Of a DNA stretch of 64,000 bases, positions 1 to 8,288 are shown one piece after another. This stretch comes from Saprospiraceae bacterium (lineage in GTDB: Bacteria > Bacteroidota > Bacteroidia > Chitinophagales > Saprospiraceae): positions 1-64,000 of the forward strand of contig JALWSS010000092.1 of NCBI GenBank assembly GCA_026993525.1, given 5' to 3'. The position numbers and the translations under genes were made by a program. Each line of letters begins with the position of its first letter. Within the stretch, counting starts at the first letter, position 1. A model generated the notes under the pieces. The model had not been told where the DNA came from. It made no database searches and saw only the letters and a list, made by a program, of their open reading frames with translations.

Positions 1-106
1 ATATGAGGGCGTGGCTTCTGGGGTCGAGGCTTCACTCAGCTCCCGCCCTTTACCCCCCGTTTTTTTCTTCGCAAAACGGATGCGACAGCGTTTGGAAGAA
101 TTTTAG
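1..106 (+). CDS. C-terminal end of an unidentified protein (5' truncated by window edge)
   Basis: An open frame runs from the window edge (second base) to a TAG stop at 104-106, giving 34 residues that end in AKRMRQRLEEF. It is followed 28 bp later by a good intrinsic terminator, which is what the end of a real transcription unit would look like. The fragment is too short to assign a family. It contains one copy of the octamer CTTCGCAA (67-74) that recurs throughout the window. It could also be non-coding; the terminator is the main support. Confidence 0.4.
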   Translation, partial: YEGVASGVEASLSSRPLPPVFFFAKRMRQRLEEF

Positions 107-133
107 CCATCATAACTTGCTAAACCATTTTCG

Positions 134-165
134 ACCCGGGCCTTTGCGCCTGGGTTCTTTTTTTT
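134..165 (+). terminator. Intrinsic terminator
   Basis: Arms ACCCGGGC (134-141) and GCCTGGGT (148-155) pair with one G-T wobble around a 6-nt loop and are followed by a T-rich tract to 165. It would end the transcript entering from the left edge. Confidence 0.65.
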
Positions 166-171
166 GTTGAT

Positions 172-310
172 TTGTTGAGATTGTTGAATTGTTGAGATTG
201 TTGAAATGTTGAATGTTGAATTGTTGAGGGGCGTGAGCTTGTCTCACGATCCCGGGCTTGTCTTACGATCCCGGGCTTGTCTCGGGATTGAGATTGTTGA
301 ATTGTTTAAG
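172..310. repeat. Low-complexity TTGTTGA/ATTGTTGA word repeat with CCCGGG palindromes
   Basis: Short words built on TTGTTGA are repeated loosely, then two copies of a CGATCCCGGGCTTGTCT-like palindrome follow. The rest of the gap up to ychF (311-547) shows only an imperfect duplication around GCAAGTGTTGAGC at 353-405 and no convincing gene; short open frames here are not supported by composition or family. Confidence 0.6.
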
Positions 311-547
311 TGGTGTATGGCTGGTTTGGGGGCGTATTGGCGATCCCCGTCGTTGCAAGTGTTGAGCGAAGCGGCACTTGCAACATTCCCGTTCCGGCAA
401 GTGTTGAGCCGAGCCCTGGCGAGGCGTCACTTGCCGTGCCATATAACTTTGTTTGCACGCTAAATGAATACTTCAGAGAACACGGCGATCATGAGGTCGT
501 CGTTACAGCATTTTAGTTGGGAAAAAGTCGGGATCGAGAGGCAAGCT

Positions 548-672
548 CACGACCCTTCAATACTTCAATACTTCAACCCTTCAACCCTTCAACCCTTCAA
601 CCCTTCAACCCTTCAACACTTCAACCCTTCAACCCTTCAACCCTTCAACCCTTCAACACTTCAACACTTCAA
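548..672. repeat. Tandem 8-bp TTCAACCC array upstream of ychF
   Basis: About fifteen near-perfect copies of the 8-bp word TTCAACCC, with TTCAACAC and TTCAATAC variants. Because three units make 24 bp, every frame stays open and gives a spurious in-frame extension of ychF that encodes repeated FNPSTLQP. It lies upstream of the likely ychF promoter, so it is probably not translated. Confidence 0.85.
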
Positions 673-696
673 CAATCTCCACATCCCCCAGAATCC

Positions 697-704
697 TATC
701 TTTG
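697..704 (+). promoter_or_regulatory. Probable -7 box of the ychF promoter (TATCTTTG)
   Basis: TATCTTTG matches the Bacteroidota -7 consensus TAnnTTTG and lies 41 bp before the ychF ATG. No clear TTTG -33 box is visible at the expected distance. Its position supports the ATG at 746 over earlier in-frame starts. Confidence 0.5.
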
Positions 705-745
705 CGGCCGTTTTTAGAAATCACATTCAAACAATATCATCAGAA

Positions 746-1843
746 ATGGCCCTGAAAGCTGGAATTGTTGGCTTGCCCAACGTCGGAAAATCAACCCTTT
801 TCAATGCGCTGACCTCTGCCAGGGCGCTGGCAGCCAACTACCCCTTTGCTACCAAAGACCCCAACGTAGGGGTCATTACCGTACCTGACCCCCGGCTGGA
901 CAAGCTGGCGGAGTTGGTGAAGCCGCAGGCCGTGCTGCCTACCACCATCGAGATACTGGACATTGCCGGCTTGATCAAGGGAGCCAGCAAAGGGGAAGGC
1001 CTGGGCAATCAGTTCCTTGCCAACATCCGGGAAGTGGATGCCATCGTGCACGTGGTTCGTTGTTTCGACGATGGCAATGTGGTGCACGTGGAAGGTGGCG
1101 TGGACCCTGTACGCGACAAGGAAACCATTGATACCGAGCTGATCCTCAAAGACATCGAGACTGTGGAGAAGCGCATCGAGCGCCTGAGAAAGCAGGCAAA
1201 GACCGCCAAAAAAGAGGACATCGCCAATCTCGAAAATGCGCAAAAGATCCTGGCACACCTCAATGAGAGCAAACCGGCCCGGAGCATTGAGCTCGAAGAC
1301 GACGGCATGGCTTTGCTGAAGGAAATGATGCTGCTCACCTCCAAACCCATCCTGTACGTTTGCAACGTGGATGAGGCATCCGTCATTGAAGGCAATGCCT
1401 ACACTGCCCGATTCAGGGAAGCCGTAAAGGACGAACCCGCTGAAGTGATCTACATCAGCGCAGCCATCGAAGCCGATATTGCGGAACTGGAATCAAAAGA
1501 AGAGCGCATGGCCTTCCTCAAGGACATGGGACTCGACGAGCCGGGAGTTAACAAACTGATACGTGCCACTTACCACCTGCTGGACCTCATCACCTATTTC
1601 ACCGCAGGTGAGAAGGAAGTAAGGGCCTGGACCATCCGCCGGGGCTGGAAAGCACCCAAAGCCGCCGGTGTAATCCACACCGATTTTGAAAAGGGCTTTA
1701 TCCGTGCAGAAGTGATCAAATACGATGACTACGCTAAATACGGCTCAGAAACAGCCGTGAAAGAAGCCGGCAAACTTTCCGTGGAAGGCAAAGAATACGT
1801 TGTGCAGGATGGTGATGTAATGCACTTCCGGTTCAATGTTTAG
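746..1843 (+). CDS. ychF: Redox-regulated ATPase YchF (Obg-family translation-associated P-loop NTPase)
   Basis: 365 residues, close to the usual ~363 for YchF. The P-loop GLPNVGKST is at residues 9-17, the G3 motif DIAGLIKGAS follows around residue 73, and the G4 position reads NVDE instead of NKxD, the known YchF trait that gives ATP rather than GTP preference. The C-terminal third is the TGS domain (AGEKEVRAWTIRRG onward). YchF is a cytoplasmic ribosome-associated ATPase. The frame is open further upstream to 464, but that part is repeat-encoded; the ATG at 746 gives the canonical MALKAGIVGLPN start and fits the promoter box at 697. It is followed by repeat DNA and then a convergent gene, so it is probably monocistronic. 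Confidence 0.97.
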   Translation: MALKAGIVGLPNVGKSTLFNALTSARALAANYPFATKDPNVGVITVPDPRLDKLAELVKPQAVLPTTIEILDIAGLIKGASKGEGLGNQFLANIREVDAIVHVVRCFDDGNVVHVEGGVDPVRDKETIDTELILKDIETVEKRIERLRKQAKTAKKEDIANLENAQKILAHLNESKPARSIELEDDGMALLKEMMLLTSKPILYVCNVDEASVIEGNAYTARFREAVKDEPAEVIYISAAIEADIAELESKEERMAFLKDMGLDEPGVNKLIRATYHLLDLITYFTAGEKEVRAWTIRRGWKAPKAAGVIHTDFEKGFIRAEVIKYDDYAKYGSETAVKEAGKLSVEGKEYVVQDGDVMHFRFNV

Positions 1844-2050
1844 CCCGGGAGGGTTTTTGAATGGGTTTTTGGAGGTTTTTTAAAAAGGTTTTTGTCCCGA
1901 GGCAAGCTCGGGATTAAAAGGTTTTAGTCCCGAGGCAAGCTCGGGATTGAGGTTTTTTAAAAGGTTTTTGGAGCTTTTTTCGCCCACTGCCCACTGCCCA
2001 CTGAGTACTGAGTACTGAGTACTGAGTACTGAGTACTGCCCACTGCCCAC
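1844..2050. repeat. Mosaic intergenic repeat: GTTTTTGA words, CCCGAG palindromes, 7-bp CCCACTG/GTACTGA arrays
   Basis: Holds two direct copies of a palindrome with arms TCCCGAG and CTCGGGA (near 1894-1914 and 1928-1948), T-rich words, then tandem 7-mers CCCACTG and GTACTGA up to the stop codon of the convergent gene. The palindromes with adjacent T-runs may act as bidirectional terminators for ychF and the oxidoreductase. Confidence 0.75.
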
Positions 2051-3595
2051 TCATCCTTCCTTCGCAATGTGCGAACCGACCCTCAAGGCATTGGCGGCGA
2101 TGGTCAGGCTGGGGTTCACTGCAGCAGACGTAGGCATGAAGCTGCCATCAACCACCCACAGGCCATTTACTCCCCTGAAAGCACAGAATTCATCCAGTGC
2201 AGATGTTTTGGGGTCATGGCCCATCCTGACCGTGCCCACGGCGTGTGAGAAGGTGCGTATGTGGTGGGTGTAGGTGGCCCATGCGCCGGCGGTTTTCATG
2301 ATTTTAGCAGCTTCTTTCGTCAAAACTTTCATGGCTGCTTTGTCCCTTTGCGAATATTGGTGAACCACGTTCAGGCGCGGGTAACCCCATTGGTCCTTTT
2401 GGCTGAAATCAAGCCAGCATTTGTTTTCGTAATCCGGTTGGTCTTCGGCTATCGCCAACAGGCCGGTGAGCCGTTTTACCTGGCTGCCGAGCATTTTTCC
2501 CAGAAAGCCCGGCACGGCATTTTCGACCAGGCCGGCCGGTGGTGTGGGCATCTGCTGCAGGCTGCCGATTTTACCGTTCAGTTCGGGATGTGATTCTTTT
2601 CCGAGGTAAAAATCCAGTATCGCCAGTTGTTTGTGAAAGCGGCCTTCTTTGTCGGCCGCGCCCGGGAAGATGCCAAAGACGATGGCGTTGACATGGCGCA
2701 TCAGGTAGTGGCCGACCACTCTTCCGCCGGGGTTCTTTTTTTCCAGTCCGGAGGCCAGGATCAGGTGAGGAGAACCGAGGGCACCGGCAGCCAGTATCAC
2801 ACGAGGGGCATGGATGGTAGATTCTTCACCGGAGGATTTGTTTTTGCATCGCACACCTTTTACCCGGCCGTTTTCTTCCAGAATTTGCAGAACGACGGTC
2901 CGGTCCATCAGTTGCATGCCCTGATTGAGCAAATGCGGGATCAGCACGGTTGCGAGGTCATTTTTCGCATTCACCGCACAGGCGAAGGTATCGCAGGTGG
3001 TGCAGGAAGCACAGGCTTGCTGGCCGGGTTTGTTTTTCCGGTAGTTGATGGCGAGGGGCAGTGGGAAGGGATGCAGGCCGAGGGATTCCGCAGCTTTTTT
3101 AACTTGTTCCGAAACGGTGGCCAGCGGTGCTGCCGGCTGCGGGTAGGGCTTTGACCGGGGTGGGGCAGTGGGGTCATTGGCATCGTCTCCGGAAATGTCC
3201 AGAATGTTTTCGGCCCGGGAATACCAGGGTTCGAGGTCATCGTAACTGATGGGCCACCTGGCCTGGCTGCCGGCAACGAGGTTTTCCGAAGGACTGAAAT
3301 CCTCTTTGCGGAACCTGAAAGATACACCGCCATAAAACACGGAAGGGCCTCCTACACAGGCATAGACACCCATTTCAGCTTTGTTGCCGCCTTTGAGCAC
3401 CTTGTAAGCTGTACTGTTGTCGTAATGGGGGGTGAGATCAAGTGATGCTTTGGGGCCCCAGTTGTGAGGGCCTCTCTTCACCCATTCACCTCTTTCAATC
3501 ATCAACACCTTCATGCCGGCGTGCACGAGTTGCCGGGCGGCCATGGCTCCGCCAAATCCGCTGCCAATCACGATGGCGTCGTATTTCTTGTTCAT
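2051..3595 (-). CDS. GMC-family FAD-dependent oxidoreductase
   Basis: 514 residues. The N-terminal dinucleotide-binding motif GSGFGG (residues 11-16) and the C-terminal GMC signature (SHAVGTVRMGHDP, then DGSFMPTSAAVNPSLT) identify a glucose-methanol-choline type flavoprotein, closest in layout to bacterial cholesterol-oxidase/alcohol-dehydrogenase-like members. A Cys-rich stretch CASCTTCDTFAC in the middle matches the Cys cluster of a GMC subset; in FAD glucose dehydrogenases a comparable cluster holds a 3Fe-4S centre, but that is only an analogy here. No signal peptide is evident, so it is probably cytoplasmic. Substrate cannot be told from sequence. It stands alone, facing ychF. Confidence 0.85.
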   Translation of the reverse strand: MNKKYDAIVIGSGFGGAMAARQLVHAGMKVLMIERGEWVKRGPHNWGPKASLDLTPHYDNSTAYKVLKGGNKAEMGVYACVGGPSVFYGGVSFRFRKEDFSPSENLVAGSQARWPISYDDLEPWYSRAENILDISGDDANDPTAPPRSKPYPQPAAPLATVSEQVKKAAESLGLHPFPLPLAINYRKNKPGQQACASCTTCDTFACAVNAKNDLATVLIPHLLNQGMQLMDRTVVLQILEENGRVKGVRCKNKSSGEESTIHAPRVILAAGALGSPHLILASGLEKKNPGGRVVGHYLMRHVNAIVFGIFPGAADKEGRFHKQLAILDFYLGKESHPELNGKIGSLQQMPTPPAGLVENAVPGFLGKMLGSQVKRLTGLLAIAEDQPDYENKCWLDFSQKDQWGYPRLNVVHQYSQRDKAAMKVLTKEAAKIMKTAGAWATYTHHIRTFSHAVGTVRMGHDPKTSALDEFCAFRGVNGLWVVDGSFMPTSAAVNPSLTIAANALRVGSHIAKEG

Positions 3596-3659
3596 AAAGG
3601 TATAGTTGCTTACTCAGGTTTTTTGCGTCGGCAAAAGTAGGACAAAGCAATGCTGAAAG

Positions 3660-4169
3660 TCAGTATTGTGTGGAGGCAGCCCGGTGGGTGGCCTGTTTGT
3701 CCGGTTTGAGAACGGGAAAGGAAAGCGAAGTGTAAAGTTGAAAGGTTTCAGTATGTGTCAGGGGCAGGCGGTACTGTTTTGCGAAGCGAGAGAAAAAAGC
3801 TGAAAGCGCCTCCCGGGAAACGTTCCTGGATGCAGGCTTCAGGTAAAAGGCGATGTGTTGGATACTGCCGTCGGGGTTCCAGAAAATGTGTATCCAGCAC
3901 TTGACACCGTTCAGGTCAAAGCCCTCGGAAAATGCTCTTTTTTGAATGTCCACTGCCATTTGCCGAAGGAAATGATACGCCTCTCTTACATCATTGTGGC
4001 AAACACTGACCAATGATGCACTGGAGGCTGCCAATTCGTTGTAGGTGGATTCGTATTGGCCGATCAGGAACACCCTGGGTACTTGCGCACCCGAACCCGA
4101 TCCACGTGGTTGTGCCACGGAATTCAGAATGAAAGAGACAGTAAACAGTATGACCAGTATTCCTTTCAC
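3660..4169 (-). CDS. Small secreted protein of unknown function
   Basis: 169 residues with a clear signal peptide (MKGILVILFTVSFILNSVA). Family not recognised. The mature part is mixed alpha/beta with no Cys pairs or catalytic motif that I can identify. The first codon is GTG (4167-4169); no better ATG exists before the signal peptide. It contains a copy of the 14-bp motif TTTRCCGAAGGAAA (3959-3972), read here as FLRQM on the coding strand. It lies 64 bp upstream of the oxidoreductase start on the same strand, so the two could be co-transcribed. Confidence 0.6.
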   Translation of the reverse strand: MKGILVILFTVSFILNSVAQPRGSGSGAQVPRVFLIGQYESTYNELAASSASLVSVCHNDVREAYHFLRQMAVDIQKRAFSEGFDLNGVKCWIHIFWNPDGSIQHIAFYLKPASRNVSREALSAFFSRFAKQYRLPLTHTETFQLYTSLSFPVLKPDKQATHRAASTQY

Positions 4170-4402
4170 GTAAGGAATGTTTTGAGCTGGGTAAACTTCT
4201 TCTTGTTTCCAAATGGGCGGGGAATAAAAGAATCGGGGGTCTCTTTTTTGATGTAGAACAAACAGGAGGGTAAACGATCAATGCTGACAAAGGTAATGGA
4301 TTCCTGTGTTAAAACAAGGATTTGTCGAAAACCGGGCTGCTATACTTTCGGCCTGTAGTATCTTGCGCATTGTCAGCAACACTATGGATAAACACAAGTT
4401 GG

Positions 4403-5011
4403 ATGATTATTGACATTCTCTTTCTCATTGTGGCCGGTTGGGGATTTTACCAGGGATTTACCCGGGGAATCATCAAGACCTTCTTTACCATCTTCAGCAT
4501 TTTGTTTGGAATGGTGGTGGCCTTCAAGTTGTCTCCGGCTGCAACCCGCTTTTTGGAAACCGCTTTCGACACCGAGAGTGCATTCACATTTGTGGCCGGC
4601 TTTCTCCTGGTGTTTTTGCTCACAATGATTGTCATCCGGCTCATCGCCAAATTCTTCGAAAGTGCACTTCAATCCGCCAACATCAATTTCATCAACCAGG
4701 TCGTTGGCGGCATTGTGCTTGGGGCCCTTTACACCCTGATGCTGAGTTACCTGATCTGGTTTGCCGATGCCTCCCACATCATTAAGGACAAAACCAAAAA
4801 AGAGTCAATGACCTATGTGCAGTTGAAAGAGTTTCCTTCGCGGATGAAATCCGTTTACGAATACGTAAAGCCGGCTTTCCGGGACTTCTGGAACGAATCG
4901 GTGCGATTCATGGACCGCCTGGAGGAGCAGAATCTGGAGCAATCCGATTCCCAGCACACCATTTTTGACGTTCCGGAAGAAGATTCAGAAAAAAACAATG
5001 CGGGTCAGTAA
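4403..5011 (+). CDS. cvpA: CvpA family inner-membrane protein
   Basis: 202 residues starting MIIDILFLIVAGWGFYQGFTRG, the standard CvpA N-terminus, with four predicted hydrophobic helices and a charged cytoplasmic tail. CvpA proteins are small inner-membrane proteins linked to colicin V export and bile/envelope tolerance; biochemical role unknown. The frame is open back to a TTG at 4322, but the ATG at 4403 puts the family N-terminus at residue 1. A possible promoter (TTTG near 4320, TATACTTTCG near 4341) lies upstream. It ends 8 bp before the stop of the convergent mnmG gene. Confidence 0.85.
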   Translation: MIIDILFLIVAGWGFYQGFTRGIIKTFFTIFSILFGMVVAFKLSPAATRFLETAFDTESAFTFVAGFLLVFLLTMIVIRLIAKFFESALQSANINFINQVVGGIVLGALYTLMLSYLIWFADASHIIKDKTKKESMTYVQLKEFPSRMKSVYEYVKPAFRDFWNESVRFMDRLEEQNLEQSDSQHTIFDVPEEDSEKNNAGQ

Positions 5012-5019
5012 GCCTGTTG

Positions 5020-6921
5020 TCAACGGCCCATGTGCACGAGCAGCACTGAAACATCCGCCGGAGTAACACCACTGATGCGGCTGGCCTGACCAATGGTGCG
5101 GGGCCGGATGCGTGAAAGCTTTTCACGGGCCTCTTTGGAGATGGCTTTCAATTGGTGAAAATCAAAATCTTCGTGAATTCTGACTGCTTCGAGACGGTTC
5201 ATTTTTTCCACCAATTCCTGCTCTTTCTTGATGTAGCCTTCGTATTTCATTCTGACTTCAGCCTCGTTGAGGTGGGATTCACTGAACCGGTCCAGGAATG
5301 CGTCCACCTCCGGCAAAACCTCTCTCAATTCTGCCAGGGTGATGTGCGGTCTGAGCAGTACGCCGTGCAGTTTCACCGGGTGGCGCAAGGGTGAGGACCC
5401 TTTGCTTTCGAGGTAGCCATTGAGCTGGTCGGGTGAAACACTGATTTCCCTGAAGAATTTTTCTATTTCCGAAGCGGCATTTTCTTTTTCTTCGACAATT
5501 CGCATCCGTACTGCCAGTTCCGATTCATCCACGGTTTTGCCACCCCAGGTGCCGAACTTTTTAGCCAGTTCATACATCAACGGCGTCAGGCGGCTGTCGG
5601 CATTGTCTTGCCGTAGCAGTATGCGGTACTCCGCCCGTGAAGTAAACATCCGGTAGGGCTCTTCTGTGCCTTTGTTCACAAGGTCGTCAACCAGGACGCC
5701 CATGTAAGCTTCAGAACGCTTCAAAACGAATGGCTCTTCTTCGTGCAATGCCAGATGGGCATTGATGCCGGCAATAAGCCCCTGGCAGCCGGCCTCTTCG
5801 TAGCCAGTGGTGCCGTTGATCTGCCCGGCAAAGAACAGGTTTTTCACCAGGTGGGTTTCCAGCGTCAGGCTCAGCTGCATGGGCGGGAAGTAGTCGTACT
5901 CAATGGCATAACCCGGCCTGAACATCTTTGCATTTTCAAAACCGGGCACCTTGCGCAGGGCATTGTACTGCACGTCTTCCGGCAAGGATGATGAAAAGCC
6001 GTTGACGTAAACCTCACAAGTGTTCCAGCCTTCCGGTTCCACAAAAAGCTGGTGCCGCTCCCTGTCGGCAAAGCGGTCAATCTTGTCCTCGATGGAAGGA
6101 CAATAGCGGGGGCCCTGCCCCTGAATCCTTCCGTTGAACATGGGCGATTGGTCAAAGCCGCTTTTCAGAATGTCGTGGACTTCCGGGCTGGTGTAGGTGA
6201 TGTGGCAGGGCAACTGCTTTTCCAGCCTGGGGGTGTCGGTGAAAGAAAACTTACCCGGCGGATCGTCGCCTTCCTGGATTTCCATTTTGTCGTAATCCAG
6301 CGTGCGGCCGTCCAGCCTGGGCGGGGTTCCGGTTTTCATCCTGCCAGACTCAAAACCAAGTGATTGTAGCTGTTCCGTAATGCCTTTGGCGGCCCTTTCC
6401 CCCGCCCGCCCGCCACCGAACTGCTTTTCGCCGATGTGGATGATGCCATTGAGGAAGGTGCCGTTGGTCAGGATGACGGCCTTGCCCGGAATCTCCAGCC
6501 CGAGGCCGGTATATACGCCTCTTGCCCTTCCATCTTTCACGATGATACCGGTGACCATTTCCTGCCAGAAATCAATGTTGGGGTGGGCCTCCAGCATCTG
6601 GCGCCATTTGGCGGCAAACAGCATGCGGTCGTTTTGTGCCCGGGGGCTCCACATGGCGGGGCCTTTGGAGCGGTTCAGCATCCTGAACTGCACCATGGTG
6701 TGGTCGGTCACGATACCGGAATATCCGCCAAGTGCATCTATTTCCCGTACGATCTGCCCTTTTGCAACGCCGCCCATGGCCGGGTTGCAGGACATTTGGG
6801 CAATGGTCTGCATGTTCATCGTTGCCAGCATGACTTTGGAGCCCAGATTGGCGGCTGCCACTGCGGCTTCACAACCGGCATGGCCGGCTCCGACAACTAT
6901 GACATCGTACTCAGGAAACAT
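5020..6921 (-). CDS. mnmG: tRNA uridine-5-carboxymethylaminomethyl synthesis enzyme MnmG (GidA)
   Basis: 633 residues, normal full length. FAD-binding motif GAGHAGCEAA at residues 11-20, the conserved MSCNPAMGGVAKGQ segment, the GidA signature around GTEEPYRMFTSRAEYR, and the C-terminal helical tRNA/MnmE-binding region ending in ISGVTPADVSVLL. With MnmE it makes cmnm5U34 in tRNAs reading NNA/NNG codons, using FAD, NADH and methylenetetrahydrofolate. The ATG at 6919-6921 gives the usual MFPEYDVIVVGAGHAG start. Upstream lie a TTTRCCGAAGGAAA motif (6951) and a MITE-like element (6992-7100). Confidence 0.98.
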   Translation of the reverse strand: MFPEYDVIVVGAGHAGCEAAVAAANLGSKVMLATMNMQTIAQMSCNPAMGGVAKGQIVREIDALGGYSGIVTDHTMVQFRMLNRSKGPAMWSPRAQNDRMLFAAKWRQMLEAHPNIDFWQEMVTGIIVKDGRARGVYTGLGLEIPGKAVILTNGTFLNGIIHIGEKQFGGGRAGERAAKGITEQLQSLGFESGRMKTGTPPRLDGRTLDYDKMEIQEGDDPPGKFSFTDTPRLEKQLPCHITYTSPEVHDILKSGFDQSPMFNGRIQGQGPRYCPSIEDKIDRFADRERHQLFVEPEGWNTCEVYVNGFSSSLPEDVQYNALRKVPGFENAKMFRPGYAIEYDYFPPMQLSLTLETHLVKNLFFAGQINGTTGYEEAGCQGLIAGINAHLALHEEEPFVLKRSEAYMGVLVDDLVNKGTEEPYRMFTSRAEYRILLRQDNADSRLTPLMYELAKKFGTWGGKTVDESELAVRMRIVEEKENAASEIEKFFREISVSPDQLNGYLESKGSSPLRHPVKLHGVLLRPHITLAELREVLPEVDAFLDRFSESHLNEAEVRMKYEGYIKKEQELVEKMNRLEAVRIHEDFDFHQLKAISKEAREKLSRIRPRTIGQASRISGVTPADVSVLLVHMGR

Positions 6922-6991
6922 AAGGTGTATCTATTGCTCAGCATTGATCTTTTCCTTCGGTAAAACAACTGAAACCAAAAGAGTTTCAACC

Positions 6992-7100
6992 AATTATACT
7001 CTAAACGAAGTGGTTTGGGCGGCGATCCCGATCCCGAATCCCATCCACACTTGACGGGAGTGATGAATTATTCCCAAACCACTTCGAATCGGGTATATCT
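6992..7100. mobile_element. MITE-like element, copy 1 (perfect 14-bp core terminal inverted repeats)
   Basis: CGAAGTGGTTTGGG at 7006-7019 is repeated in perfect inversion at 7073-7086, and weaker inverted similarity extends outwards (TATACTC on the left, its partner TATACCC inverted on the right). The 81-bp core has no coding capacity. A homologous, longer copy lies in opposite orientation at 27048-27191, including the internal GGCGATCCCGAATCCC part. It looks like a short non-autonomous inverted-repeat element. The remainder of the gap between mnmG and the next gene holds only a promoter box. Confidence 0.7.
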
Positions 7101-7220
7101 GAAAAAGTGTGCAAAAATAGGAAATCACAGAGCATGTATGCCCAATTGCTTCTGATCCTGTTTCGTTCCTCAAAATACAGGCTGTGGAAAAGAAAATCAT
7201 GGAGATTTGAAATCCCGGAC

Positions 7221-7228
7221 TATCTTTG
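7221..7228 (+). promoter_or_regulatory. Probable -7 box (TATCTTTG) for the winged-helix gene
   Basis: TATCTTTG, identical to the boxes before ychF and two other genes, 36 bp before the ATG at 7265. No good -33 box at the expected spacing. Confidence 0.45.
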
Positions 7229-7264
7229 GTGCTCTATTCACCATGCCGGGTTACCACACATTAC

Positions 7265-7564
7265 ATGAACACAGACAGAAAACCATTTTTAGACAGCAAA
7301 CTGATCGAATGCGCGTCACTCAAACTCCGGGCCTTTAACCACCGGTTCCGGCTTGCAATTCTAAATATCCTGAACAGCCATGGCCCGGCGGACTTGCCCT
7401 TCCTTGTAGCACAACTTGGTCTCAGCCAGGACTATGTTTCCGAACAAATCGAATTCCTCATCAACGCCGGGCTGGTCTTTGTTCTTCCCGATGGCAGTTT
7501 TGAAGTTGACTCAGAGAAAATTGCGGCCATCAATTCTTCCCTCCGTGTTTTTGCGACAGAATAA
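7265..7564 (+). CDS. Small winged-helix (ArsR-like) DNA-binding protein
   Basis: 99 residues. The sequence from HRFRLAILNILNSHGPADLP through LSQDYVSEQIEFLINAGLV fits an ArsR/MarR-type winged helix: a first helix, an LxVAQLGLS recognition helix region, then a short wing (VFVLPDGSFEVD). It has no Cys metal site as in classic ArsR sensors. Probably a cytoplasmic transcription regulator. The ATG at 7265 is preferred over an earlier in-frame alternative start at 7226 because the promoter box overlaps that one. It sits at the head of a run of unknown genes and an AT-rich palindrome follows it, so local autoregulation is possible but unproven. Confidence 0.7.
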   Translation: MNTDRKPFLDSKLIECASLKLRAFNHRFRLAILNILNSHGPADLPFLVAQLGLSQDYVSEQIEFLINAGLVFVLPDGSFEVDSEKIAAINSSLRVFATE

Positions 7565-7579
7565 GCTACCCTGCAAAAG

Positions 7580-7597
7580 AATTAATTCAAATTAATT
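7580..7597. promoter_or_regulatory. AT-rich palindrome, possible operator
   Basis: Two AATTAATT half sites separated by CA (7580-7587 and 7590-7597), followed by further TTTAATT and TAATTG words, in the 181-bp gap between the winged-helix gene and the Cys-rich gene. This is a plausible binding site for a dimeric winged-helix protein; binding is inference only. Confidence 0.3.
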
Positions 7598-7745
7598 GTC
7601 TTTTAATTGGCAGCTAATTGTTACCTAAGTTAGCAATAATCAGTCGCTTGCATCTTGCAGCCGGTTCAGGATTTGTTTTCCCAAATGAAAATTTCCTGAT
7701 CTGATTCTGATTGCCGTTTCCTGAACCCGGCATCTGATTTCAGTG

Positions 7746-8213
7746 ATGGCTAAAATTACTACTGTTATGTCTAAGCCCCTCAATTTGGAAGTAATGTTCC
7801 CCTGTCCGGCAAAAGTTGACGCCAATGTTTGCTGGCATGAAGTGCACAAGGAAAAAGGTTGTTGCATGGACATCGACAATCCACGAATCATCACCAAGGG
7901 GAACGATCTTGAGTTCACCTTCAACTGGGTTGCCAGTGGACCACTGTTCGACATCATGTGCCCACCTTGCCAGTGGTGCATGGAGGTTCGCCTCGAAAAT
8001 CTGGGATCAGTACCTGATCCTAACCTCGTTCAGCAGTTTTGCATTTCCCACAACGGACAGGGCAATTACAGCGGCACTGTGACATTCAAATGGGGTACAC
8101 TTGCACCCTACAGTGGCGACATCTTCAAACCAGTTGCGATGCTGCACCTCAATTGCGGCTCTACCCTGGTTGTTTGTGGTTTTGAAGAATTCAGTGCCAT
8201 TCACATCCAGTAA
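7746..8213 (+). CDS. Cysteine-rich protein of unknown function
   Basis: 155 residues with twelve cysteines, including FPCPAKVDANVCW, GCCM and the cluster CPPCQWCM near residue 60. I do not recognise the family. No signal peptide is visible. The body alternates hydrophobic and polar residues (DLEFTFNWV, GTVTFKWGTL, AMLHLNC), which suggests a beta-sandwich with a metal site or disulphides. The ATG at 7746 is preferred over the overlapping GTG at 7743. It is followed by an intrinsic terminator and then a second unknown gene on the same strand. Confidence 0.65.
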   Translation: MAKITTVMSKPLNLEVMFPCPAKVDANVCWHEVHKEKGCCMDIDNPRIITKGNDLEFTFNWVASGPLFDIMCPPCQWCMEVRLENLGSVPDPNLVQQFCISHNGQGNYSGTVTFKWGTLAPYSGDIFKPVAMLHLNCGSTLVVCGFEEFSAIHIQ

Positions 8214-8224
8214 CACAAAGATCA

Positions 8225-8269
8225 AAACCGGGCTGGCCGGTCATGACCTCCGGCAGCCTGGTTTTTTTT
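8225..8269 (+). terminator. Intrinsic terminator after the Cys-rich gene
   Basis: A GC-rich stem (AAACCGGGCTGGCCGG at 8225-8240 against CCGGCAGCCTGGTTT at 8249-8263, imperfect) runs straight into eight Ts at 8262-8269. It separates the Cys-rich gene from the next one. Confidence 0.75.
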
Positions 8270-8288
8270 ACTTCAAAATCCATTTGAA

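Noticed and set aside
464-745. 94-residue N-terminal extension of YchF encoded by the same frame
   Set aside because: It is translated from the TTCAACCC array, is absent from the family, and a TATCTTTG box lies after it.
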